Of a stretch of 64,000 nucleotides of DNA, positions 47,581 to 57,200 are shown piece by piece. The stretch is from contig NC_030811.1 of NCBI RefSeq assembly GCF_001704415.2, forward strand, positions 76,154,069 to 76,218,068, read 5' to 3'. The translations under genes were made by a program, and so were the position numbers. Below the pieces are notes generated by a model. It saw nothing but the letters and a program-made list of their open reading frames with translations, was not told the origin of the DNA and searched no databases. Origin of the DNA: Capra hircus. Taxonomy: Eukaryota > Chordata > Mammalia > Artiodactyla > Bovidae. Within the stretch, counting starts at the first letter, position 1; each line of letters opens with the position of its first letter.

Positions 47581-48279
47581 AAAAGAAAATGAGCTTCCAT
47601 CCCCACAAAAAATCACAATGTTAAATTTGATTCTATTTAAGACAAAGATTCACCAATTTAGTAAAATCAGTTCTTTTTTCTAAGACTTCAATAATGTACA
47701 GATAGGTACATAACTCTTGCTTACAGAAATGAAAAAAAAATTGTTGTCTCAGGGTAGTTCTGACTCTTCATTGACCCTGATTGCTTACTATTTTCTACGA
47801 CTAACAGACTTGTTTCCATCTAATTTATTAAAGTGGGAAACAGCATATCATAATCCTACAGGATTATAATGACTTGCATAAAGATTATGTCAGCTTATTT
47901 GTTTGTATATTTAATCTTTTACACAGTATGCTCTTATTAAACAAAAAATCAGCAATGCTGATTTTTGACTTACAAAAGAACTCAAGTGGGCTCCTGATGA
48001 ATTGTATGACATCTCCTGCTCTGGTTGTCAGTAAAAATGGGATCTATTCCCACAAATCAGTGACTTAGGTCCAGATATATTCAAAGGAAGAAACCTGTAA
48101 CAGGATCCAAACAACTTTGATTTCTATATAAATTCTGATTGAATTCTGCTGTGGTCTCCTCTTACTTCCACTCTCATTCTCCTTCCTTCCCTTCTTTTTT
48201 CTGATTTAATACTCAATATGAAAGCATATTTTGAAATAATAGTACAATGTTTTACTATTTTTTTCATTTAATTAAATGT
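47581..48279. other. FAM185A intron, unassigned
   Basis: AT-rich, nothing recognised. Confidence 0.35.
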
Positions 48280-48705
48280 CAGGAATACCCTTCTATAATG
48301 TATACTACAGACCTAAGTAATTATATTGTTAAAGGCTGAAGAACATTCACTTTATGACTGTATCATACTATATTTGGTTATTCTCTTACTGGGAACAACC
48401 TAAAATGTATAGTTTCTTTTGCTACTAAAAACAGAGATGACATATATATATACATCATGTATATATCTTTATAACCTCATGGATATATCCTTATTTCCTT
48501 ACCAGACTCTCTCCTTGAGATAAAGTTCTAAAAGAGGGAGTGCTAGAACAAAGCAAATGTAGATGCTTCCATTTTAATATACATTTACAAACTGACTTAC
48601 ATAATGATCAATTTATATCTGAACTAACAATTGATGGGAATCCCTGTTTCACCCTAACTTTCCCAACAATGGATATTATCAATGTTTTAAGTCATGATGG
48701 TTTAT
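48280..48705 (-). repeat. Old L1 3' fragment
   Basis: Antisense, strongly decayed L1: GGCTGAAGAACATTCACTTT, GATAAAGTTCTAAAAGAGGG, GAGTGCTAGAACAAAGC and ATGGATATTATCAATG in the order of an old L1 3' part. Confidence 0.55.
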
Positions 48706-49007
48706 ACTTAGATGCTTTAGATTAGCAGTAAGGTGAAACAACACTGTATATGTATATACAGTATTTCTTCTGGGAACTGCTTGTTCATGTTTATCCATGT
48801 TCCCATCCCACTAAGTGTTCCTTTCCCTCTCATCTGTTGTACACACATATGGACAGAGATTATATATGAATATATATATTCAACTTCATTTTATAAGGAT
48901 AGTGTAATCCTAATAATAAAACCTACAGAGATTTTACAAAATAAAAAATCACAGATCAGCATTCATCATAAACATGAATATAAAATCCTTGACAAAATAT
49001 TAGCAAC

Positions 49008-49340
49008 AAGGCTTCCATGGTGGCTAAGTAGTAAAGACTCTGCCTGCCAATGCAGGGGACATGGGTTCAATCCCCGGTCTGGAAAGAAACCACATGCCAT
49101 GGAGCAACTAAGTCCATTCATCACAACTACTGAGCCTGTACAGAGCCCACAAGCCACAGCTACTGAGCCCATGCTCCCTGGAGCCTGTGCTCCACAATAA
49201 GAGAAACTACTGCAATGAGAAGCCCACACACAGCAACTAGAGAGTAGCCTCCGCTTGCCATAACTGGAGAAAGCCCACATGCAGCAACGAAGACCCAGCA
49301 CAGCCATAAATAAAATAAATAAATAAATCTTTTAAAAAAA
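49008..49340 (+). repeat. CHR-2-type SINE, full length
   Basis: Sense tRNA-derived SINE: head GGCTTCCATGGTGGCTAAGT, B-box-like GGGTTCAATCCCCGG, body CTACTGAGCCCATGCTCCCT and AGCCCACACACAGCAACTAG, tail (AAAT)n then CTTTTAAAAAAA. Confidence 0.88.
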
Positions 49341-49374
49341 AGAGCAACCTCAACCCACCATGTATAAATAGGAT

Positions 49375-50131
49375 CAATTCAGCTCAGTCGCTCAGTCATG
49401 TACAACTCTTTGCAACCCCATGGACTGCAGCACCTCAGGCTTCCTTGTCCATCACCAATTCCTGGAGCTTGTTCAAACTCATGTCCACCAAGTCAGTGAT
49501 GCCATCCAACCATCTCATCCTCTGTTGCCCCCTTCTCCTCCTGCCCTCAGTCTTTCCCAGTTTCAGGGTCTTTTATAATGAGTCAGCTCTTTGCATCAGG
49601 TGGCCAGAGTATTGGAGCTTCAGCTTCAGCATCAGTCCTTCCAATGAATATTCAGGACTGATTTCCTTTAGGATTGACTGGCTTGATCTCCTTGCAGTCC
49701 AAGGGACTCTCAAGAGTCTTCTCGAGTACCACAGTTCAAAAGCATCAATTCTCCAGCACTCAGCTTTCTTTATGGTCCAACTCACACATCCATACATGAC
49801 TACTGGAAAAACCATAGCTTTGACTAGACAGACCTTTGTCAGTCAAGTAACGTCTCTGCTTTTTAATATGCTGTCTAGGTTTGTCACAGCTTTTCTTCCA
49901 AGAAACAAGCATCTTTTAATTTCATGGCTGCAGTCACCATCTTCAATGATTTTGGAGCCAAGGAAAATAAAATCTGCCACTGTTTCCATTGTTTCCCCAT
50001 CTATTTGCCATGAAGTGATGGGGACCAGATGTCATGATCTTAGTTTTTTGAATGTTGAGTTTTAAGCCAGCTTTTCACTCTCCTCTTTCACTTTTATCAA
50101 GAGGCTCTTTAGTTCCTTTTCACTTTCTGCC
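49375..50131 (-). mobile_element. BovB LINE inside old L1
   Basis: Antisense BovB of 757 bp. Open piece 49815-49573 (VVMYGCVSWTIKKAE, VPWTARRSSQSILKEIS). A perfect 11-bp duplication, ATAAATAGGAT, flanks it at 49364-49374 and 50132-50142. Confidence 0.93.
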
Positions 50132-50186
50132 ATAAATAGGATACTACATCATGATTAGGTATGGTTGATCCAAGGAATACAAAGTT

Positions 50187-50328
50187 CAGTTCAGTTCAGT
50201 TCAGTTGCTCAGTTGTGTCCAACTCTTTGCAACCCCATGAACTGCAGCATGCCAGGCCTCCCTGTCCATCACCAACTCCCGGAGTCCACCCAAACCCATG
50301 TCCCTCGAGTTGATGATGCCATCCAACC
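50187..50328 (-). mobile_element. BovB LINE, very short fragment
   Basis: Antisense final 140 bp of BovB (CAGTTCAGTTGCTCAGTTGT, GACTGCAGC-like AACTGCAGCATGCCAGGCC). Duplication ATACAAAGTT (50177-50186) and ATACAAGGTT (50329-50338), one mismatch. Confidence 0.9.
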
Positions 50329-50960
50329 ATACAAGGTTAGTTAACATCAAAAATCAATGCAATTGATCATTAATAGAGTAAAAAAAGAATTTAAAAAAGC
50401 AATCATTTCAATAAATATAGAAAATACATTTGACAAAATTCAATATCCATTCATGATCAAAGGAAAGAAAAAAAAAACTTGCAGGAAACTAGGAATAAAA
50501 AGAATTTCCTCAGTCTGATAAAGAGTACCTATGAAAAGACTGCATAGCTTACATCATACTTAAAAGGGAAAACACTGAATGTATTCCGTCTAATACTGGA
50601 TACTAGGATTGGGAACAATCTGCCACTGTTATTCAATATTGTGCTGCAGAACCTTCCTAGCCTAATGAGGCAAAAGAGGAAAAAAGGAAAACAGATTGGA
50701 AAGAAAGCGATAAAACTGTATTAATTTGCAAATGGAATGACTGCCTACATAGAAAAGAATTCTGGATTCTAAAAAATACACTATTTAGAATAAATAAATT
50801 TAGCAAGCTCACAAGAAACTTAGTCCATGAATAAAGGTCATTTGTATTTTTTTTATATACCAGCAGTAGACCATTAGAAAGTGAAATTTTCTAAAATTCC
50901 ATTCACAATGGGGTCAAAAAAGCAAATTTAACCAAAGATATCTCAGACCACTACACTGGA

Positions 50961-51119
50961 AACTAAAAAACAAGGTAAGAGACATTAAAGATATATATAA
51001 ATGAAAAATGACACTTTGCTCAATTTTTGTGAATGTATCTTCTCTGCAAACTGATAAACTCATTCCATGTAAGGGCTTGCACTGGCTGTCCTCTATATCT
51101 ATGGAGCTGTGCATTCAGA
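50961..51119. other. FAM185A intron, unassigned
   Basis: Short unassigned stretch between old L1 and L2. Confidence 0.3.
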
Positions 51120-51412
51120 ATTTTACATGCCTTTTCCCCATTATTCTGACCTTAATTCAAGTATCTCTTCTCTAGACTCTCCTTGATCGCTAAATGAAGC
51201 AGCTTTCTTTCTGCTCTATTACATTACCCTGTCTTATTTATTCACTACACTATGTGAAATTATCTTTTGTCATTCACATACTTACTATCTTTCTTCTCAG
51301 CCCAAAGGTGAGCATGAAGACAATATCTTTTGACCAACATATTCCCCAGTATCTACACGAGTTCCTGGTATGGAGCAGGCACTTGGTAAATATATGTGGA
51401 CTAGTTTTTGCC
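51120..51412 (+). repeat. L2 (LINE2) 3' fragment
   Basis: Sense L2-like order: AATTCAAGTATCTCTTCTCT, ACATTACCCTGTCTTATTTA, CACTATGTGAAATTATCTTT, CAGTATCTACACGAGTTCC, CAGGCACTTGGTAAATATAT. Old and diverged. Confidence 0.65.
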
Positions 51413-51660
51413 ATATTCAGGGCTGTCTTCAAATGCTAACAGAATTTTAAGACCAATATAAACAGTGACATAATTTATACTTTCTTCCAAAGTCTTCATA
51501 GAGATATTCAAAGAATTAAAGGAATTTAAGAAATGAACACTATTATTAAGGTTAAAACATTGTGGCTTACTGTCTTTTAGATAATAAAATGAAAGGGGAA
51601 AGAGAAAGACACAACCCACTCTTCCCACCCCCATCCAGATTAGTTTGTGTGTGGTGTGTG
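51413..51660. other. FAM185A intron, unassigned
   Basis: Nothing recognised; ends in a short GT run. Confidence 0.3.
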
Positions 51661-51856
51661 TGTGTATAAGTCACTCAGTTGTATCCAACTCTTTGCCACC
51701 CCATGGACTTTACAGTCCATGGAATTCTCCAGGAGAGAATACTGGAGTGGGTAGCTTTTCCCTTCTCCAGGGTATCTTCCCAACCCAGTGATCAAACCCA
51801 GGTCTCCTGCATTGCAGGCAGATTCTTTACCAGCTGAACTACCAGGGAAGCCCTTA
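51661..51856 (-). repeat. Bov-tA SINE
   Basis: Antisense: AAGTCACTCAGTTGTATCCA, TACAGTCCATGGAATTCTCC, CCCAGTGATCAAACCCAGGT, TTCTTTACCAGCTGAACTAC, ACCAGGGAAGCCC. Preceded by a (GT)n run. Confidence 0.92.
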
Positions 51857-52865
51857 AAACTTGTACGGTTAATCATTTATACAGTGTGAAACCATCTTCA
51901 AAGATGTAAATTACTGTTCATTTCATCCTGGCTGTTGCTATTCTTTTTCAGTATGGGTAATAACGCATTTATTTCCAATTTTAGAAAGAAAGATTTTCCC
52001 TTTACATTCCCACAATTCCACCCAACAATAATACTAGCATTATCATATAAGTATTTCTCAAATTCTCATCTGCCTAAAGGGCCTGCTAGTGGGCAGTGAA
52101 ACTTACTGTGCTTCCCAATTTGAAATATTCCCTTTCTTTCCTCCCCTTCCCTTACTGCTACAAACTCTACCCATGTCTAGAACTCTCTCCCCAACCAGAT
52201 AGCTCAGCTTTTTACTAGTGTATCTTTTTTTCACCCTAGAAACTTTCCTTACTAACCCTAGATGCACCCTCTGATGGAATGGCCTGAAGAGTCAGCAGTA
52301 AATTTTGATTTCTCTCTGGGATAAAGGTAAATCCTGTCATGTTTTCAGTTAAAATGATTTACAACTATCACTTAGGAAGCCTTTATCTTCTATTTATCCC
52401 TCACTGAACATAAAGGTTACAATGTCCAGAAAATTTAAAAAGAGATGTGCACCTTAATTCTGAGAATCCAGAAGAAGTGATAGTGAAAAGGATTGTTGAG
52501 TATATTAACCATTTCAATCAGCATACACACAAAAGAAAATGTAAAATGTCAAAAGGACAAAACCAGGAAGCCGGGGCATTCATATTGGCAATAAGCCATA
52601 GCTCTTCAACAAAGATCCTGGTTTCCCACCACTGACCCCTACGCTCTAAGGTCTAAAAACCAACCACCACTCTTAGAGCTCAGATTGCCTTCGCCTAACA
52701 GGCAAGCAGGTATAACTAGGGATAGAGAAGAGCTCTATCTAAGCTATCTGGGAATCTGAACTTTTATTCCCATAAGGCATAGCATCACATATGATGATTA
52801 GGTCTAAAGGACTATTAGCCACTGTTAGCTCTGGCTTAGGATTAGAACAATAACAATAATTAAAA
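51857..52865. other. FAM185A intron, unassigned
   Basis: One kilobase with no recognised gene or repeat. Confidence 0.35.
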
Positions 52866-53310
52866 TGGCTATTATTTATTGAGTACTTATCACATGTCAG
52901 GGAGAAGCCAATGGCACTCCACTCCAGTATTCTTGCCTGGAAAATCCCATGGACAGAGAAGCCTGGAGGGCTGCAGTCCATGGGGTCACTGAGCGTTGGA
53001 CACGACTGAGCGACTTCACTTTCACTTTTCAATTTCATGCATTGGAGAAGGAAATGGCAGCCCACTCCAGTGTTCTTGCCAGGACAATCCCAGGGAGAGG
53101 GGAGCCTGGTGGGCTGCCATCTATGGGATCGCACAGAGCCGGACACGACTGAAGTGACTTAGCAGCAGATCATATGTCAGATGCTATGCTAAAGTATTTA
53201 AATATCTCATTTAATCCTTACAAGAACACCATTTGATAGGTACTTACTGTTATTTCTATTTTTTTCAGAGGTGGAAGCTTAGGTACAGAGCAGTTAGGTA
53301 ATTTTCCATG
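52866..53310 (-). repeat. MIR SINE, split by Bov-A2
   Basis: Antisense MIR in two pieces, 52866-52900 (TATTTATTGAGTACTTATCA) and 53168-53310 (ATGTCAGATGCTATGCTAAA, TCTCATTTAATCCTTACAAG, GGTACAGAGCAGTTAGGTAA). CATGTCAG / CATATGTCAG at the two joins are probably the target duplication of the inserted SINE. Confidence 0.78.
52901..53167 (+). repeat. Bov-A2 SINE inside MIR
   Basis: Sense Bov-A2 dimer: ATGGCACTCCACTCCAGTAT, spacer TTTCACTTTTCAATTTCATG, second monomer AGCCCACTCCAGTGTTCTTG, tail GAAGTGACTTAGCAGCAG. Confidence 0.93.
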
Positions 53311-53437
53311 AATAGAAAGTGGTGAAATTAGAATTCTAACAGTATTCTGACTGATAGCAAAACTATAATTATACAGAATTTATAGGATGATGAATTAATG
53401 AACTTTTAGAAATAATTTCACAAATTCATATATTTAT

Positions 53438-53586
53438 TGTTGTTCAGTCGCTAAGTCATGTCTGACTCTTTGTGACCCCATGGACTGCAGCACATCAGGC
53501 TTCCCTGTCCTTCATTACCTCCCAGAGTTTGTTCAAACTCATGCCCATTGGGTCAGTGATGCCACCTAACCATCTCATCTTCAGTT
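53438..53586 (-). mobile_element. BovB LINE, short 3' fragment
   Basis: Antisense: TTGTTGTTCAGTCGCTAAGT, GACTGCAGCACATCAGGCTT, CCAGAGTTTGTTCAAACTCA, ACCATCTCATCTTCAG. The TTGTTGTT start instead of CAGTTCAGTT marks an older or variant subfamily. Confidence 0.78.
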
Positions 53587-53738
53587 CATATACTGGGTCT
53601 GCCTATATCTGACTGGTATATCAGGATACTATTAGGCTCATCAGCTAAATTGTAGATTTTATGTACTCTAATAAAATATTACAAATATAGCTATTTTAAA
53701 AAGAATATAAAATTTACCAACAACCACTTAGCACATAC

Positions 53739-53780
53739 CTACTGTGATGTTACCCATTTTGCTTCGTAATGTTATATTAC
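53739..53780 (-). CDS. FAM185A: FAM185A internal coding exon (42 bp)
   Basis: Small exon found only by splice sites and family match: acceptor TCTTTTGCAG before 53780, donor GTAG|GTATGT after 53739. Phase 1 at both ends. It encodes a split Gly codon and NITLRSKMGNITV, which joins to D-SSSGCL in the next exon. GNITLxSKMGNITV is a characteristic rung repeat of FAM185A. It is too short for an ORF scan and would be missed without the neighbouring exons. Upstream exons lie beyond the right edge; I looked for them between 53.8 and 64 kb and found none. Confidence 0.9.
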
Positions 53781-54580
53781 CTGCAAAAGACAGAAAAAGA
53801 CAACTTTACACATTAGGGATAATCCAGAAAAGAAATGTATTAATAATGTTCTAAAACACGGTTAGATATCCACAAGGTTATTTAATAATATTATTATTGT
53901 CATTCACAATTTTTCTCAGTATCAAAATCCTAGTCAGAGATTTATGCGCAACTACAAAATAAATAGCTTTAGGCATTTATACAAACTCTCTTCTTCCACT
54001 CTAACTTAATCTACTACAGCACAACTAACAAAACAAACCCCTGTACTTTCTGGGAAACATGGAAGAAAAATAATGATTCTTCTAAAAGTTAAAAAATGTA
54101 AAAAAAAAAAAAAAAGACTCAAATGTACTGACTACGCATTTTCAACCTAAACATCACAATATTTATCAGACCACACAAAGCCAAGTTTTGAACCAAATAA
54201 CACTAAAATAATCCATGGAAAAAAGTAATTACTGTTATTTTTCAGGCCAGTTTGGCAAACCTATCTGTGAGATTTCAGTGGTTTTTCTGCCAAGAGTTTA
54301 AAAGGTTTGGAACAGGAATAATAAATAATTGAAATATGACTAACAAAGAAAAAAAACTTCAAATATTCCCTTCTTTCAATGAAAATATATTTTCTAGGAT
54401 AAACATAGGACTCTGAAACCATTCTTCCCAGTGCCGTCCTCCAACATCAAAAACAGCAGTATTTTTCTTCATGTGTGTTTAAGGGATAATTACTCATAGA
54501 GTTATACCACCTATATTTACTGCACTATCATAATTCTAAAACTATAGTGAAGAATAAAAAAGGAGTAAAAAGAAAATGGT
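53781..54580. other. FAM185A intron, unassigned
   Basis: AT-rich sequence with an A run at about 54100-54114. Nothing else was recognised. Confidence 0.35.
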
Positions 54581-56268
54581 ACAGAGTGAAAGAAGCTGTG
54601 CTATTTAAAATCCCAAAAGATGATGCTGTGAAAGTATTGGACTCAATATGTCAGCAGATTTGGAAAACTCAGCAATGGCCACAGGACTGGAAAAGGTCAG
54701 TTTTCATTCCAGTCTTAAAGAAGGGCAATGCCAAAGAATGTTCAAACTACCATACAACTGCACTCACTTCTCATGCTAGCAAGGTAATCCTCAAAATTCT
54801 CCAAGCCAGGCTTTAGCAGTACATGAAACTAGAACTTCCAGATGTACAAGTTGGTTTTAGAAAGGGCAGAGGAATCAGATATCAAATTGTCATAGAAAAA
54901 GCAAGAAAATTTCAGAAAAACATCTACTCCTGCTTCATTGACTACACTAAAGTCTTTGATTGTATGGATCACAACAAACTGTGGAAAATTCTTAAAGAAA
55001 TGAAATATCAGACCATCTCACCTGCCTCCTGGGAAACCTGTGAAGCAAGTCAAGAAGCAACAGTTAGAGTTTGACATGGAACAACAGACTGGTTCCAAAC
55101 CGGGCAAGGCTGTATATTCTCACTCTGCTTATTTAACTTATATGCAGAGTACATCATGTGGTATACCGAGCTGGATGAATCACAACTAGGAATCAAGACT
55201 GCCAGGAGAAATATTAACAACCTCAGATATGTAGTGACACCCCACTCCAGTACTCTTGCCTGGAAAATCCCATGGACGGAGGAGCCTGGTAGGCTGCAGT
55301 CGATGGGGTCACTAAGAGTCAGACACGACTGAGAGATTTCACTTTCACTTTGCACTTTCATGCATTGGAGAAGGAAATGGCAACCCACTCCAGTGTTCTT
55401 GCCCAGAGAATCCCAGGGAGAGGGGAGCCTGGTGGGCTGCCATCTATGGGGTCGCACAGAGTTAAACACGACTGAAGCGACTTAGCAGCAGCAGCAGATA
55501 TGTAGCTGATACCACTCTAATGGCAGAAAGCAAAGAGGAACTAAAGGGCCTCTTGATGAGGATGAAAGAAGAGAGTGAAAAAAGCTGGCTTAAAAGTCAA
55601 CATTCAAAAAACTAAGAACATGGCATCCAGTCACATAATTTCATGGCAAGATAGATGGGGGAAAAGTGGAAACAGTGACAGATTTTCTTTCCTTGGGCTG
55701 CAAAATCACTGTGGACACTGACTGCAGCCATGAAATTAAAAGATGCCTGCTCCTTGGAAGTAAAGCTGTGACAAACCTAGACAATGTATTCAAAAGCAGA
55801 GACATCTCTTAGTCGACAATGGTCCATCTAGTCAAAGCTATGGTTTTTCCAGTAGTCATGTATGGATGTGTGAGTTGGACCATAAAGAAAGCTGATGCTG
55901 AAGAATTGATGCTTTTGAACTGTGGTGCTGGAGAAAACTCTTGAGAGTCTCTTGGACAGTGAGGAGATCAAACCAGTCAATCCTAAGGGAAATCAACCCT
56001 GAATACTCATTGGAGGGACTGATGCTGAAGCTGAAGCTCCAGTACTCTGGCCACCTGATGCAAAGAGCTGACTCACTGTAAAAGACCCTGAAACTGGGAA
56101 AGACTGAGGGCAGGAGGAGAAGGGGGCGACAGAGGATGAGATGGTTGGATGGCATCACCAACTCAGTGGACATGAGTTTGAGCATGCTCTGAGAGATAGT
56201 GAAGGATAGGGAGCCTGGAAACCTACAGTCCATGGAGTCACAAAGAGTCAGACACGACTTATCAACTG
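54581..56268 (+). mobile_element. BovB LINE, split by Bov-A2
   Basis: Sense BovB starting in the RT. 54547-54816 includes QWPQDWKRSVFIPVLKKGN. 54823-55074 has QVGFRKGRGIRYQ and motif A in FIDYTKVFDCMDH. The YADD box has decayed to a YVAD reading near 55500. The Bov-A2 at 55235-55494 sits a few bases before it. The C-terminal region continues to 56268 (GACACGACTTATCAACTGAA). Many frameshifts. Confidence 0.92.
55235..55494 (+). repeat. Bov-A2 SINE inside BovB
   Basis: Sense Bov-A2 dimer with a (CAG)n tail. Duplication CAGATATGTAG at 55224-55234 and 55495-55505 (11 bp; the leading C could belong to the CAG tail). It is inserted in the RT active-site region of the host BovB. Confidence 0.93.
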
Positions 56269-56714
56269 AACAAAAACAACAAAAGAAGAGTAAAAGAATA
56301 AATTTTGTCTCAGAATTAATCAGGATGAATAAAATACTTTATTTAATTTCATGTATCTTATAAACACTGACATGTATCAGTACCTGGGAAAAAGAAAGAC
56401 AAAGAAAGGAGGCACTTGATTCATTTGTCCAACAGTTAAATGTGCTTTGACTGTAAAACCTTCTCTGAAAGTTTTATATTTCATCATACTTCACATGAGC
56501 ACATGAACAAGCAGTACACTTGTGTAGGAGTAAAACTTGGTTTGTGTGAAGTTAAGCTTATAAAATTATTTTCAAGTTTCAGTAATTTACAAGGCTGTGC
56601 AGATCCTCCTGTTACATGGTTAAGTAAATATTATTTCATTGGTGTGTTCGAGATACTCTTCCAATTTTCAAACCCAGTAAATGCAGATTCACATGCAAAT
56701 AGTGGCCAAGGATC
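56269..56714. other. FAM185A intron, unassigned
   Basis: A 95-codon open frame at 56440-56727 has no known motif or splice context. Nothing else was seen. Confidence 0.35.
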
Positions 56715-57200
56715 ACAAAGCTGCTAAGATGGCTTCCAATGACCCCTGCCTCATTCATACCCATGTATGAGCTCCTTCACTCATATGGAGGCTGGACCTA
56801 CTGATGCTTTTAACAAACAGAGTAAGGGCAAATGAGATGTTACTTTCAAGACTAGGTTACAAACGATTCTTGCTTCTGCCTTGCCAGCTCTCTTTTGCTG
56901 TGATGGAAGCCAGCTAGCCATGTTGTCTGAGTGCCTTATGAAAGAGGCCCCCAGCCAATAGAATCTGAACTGAATCCTGCTAACAACAACATGAGTGAAC
57001 TAGGAAGCAGACTCACTTTTGGCTGAACCTTCAAATAAACCCATGGTCCCAACTGATACCTTGATTAGAACTTCAAGAGAGATCTTGAGGCAGAAGACCC
57101 AGTTAAGTGATACCCAGATTCCGGACCACCCAAAGTATAAGAAATAAATGTTTGCTATTTTTAGCTGCTAAATATGTTACAAAGGAAGAGGTAACTAGAA
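56715..57200 (+). mobile_element. MLT1-type LTR of MaLR remnant
   Basis: 5' LTR of an ERVL-MaLR element: GCTAAGATGGCTTCCAATGA, CTGCCTTGCCAGCTCTCTTT, GAGATCTTGAGGCAGAAGAC, AAATAAATGTTTGCTATTTT (poly(A) signal AAATAAA) and the end GCTGCTAAATATGTTAC ... GGTAACTAG. Old and non-coding. Confidence 0.78.

Larger units (their letters stand above)
48925..50960 (+). mobile_element. Old L1 ORF2 fragment hosting three later insertions
   Basis: Sense L1 ORF2 reverse-transcriptase region in pieces 48925-49007, 49341-49374, 50132-50186 and 50329-50960. ATCCTTGACAAAATATTAGC, TGGTTGATCCAAGGAATAC, ATCAAAAATCAATGCAATTG and ATTCCATTCACAATGGGGTC read in L1 order once the insertions (a CHR SINE and two BovB) are ignored. 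Not coding now. Confidence 0.75.
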
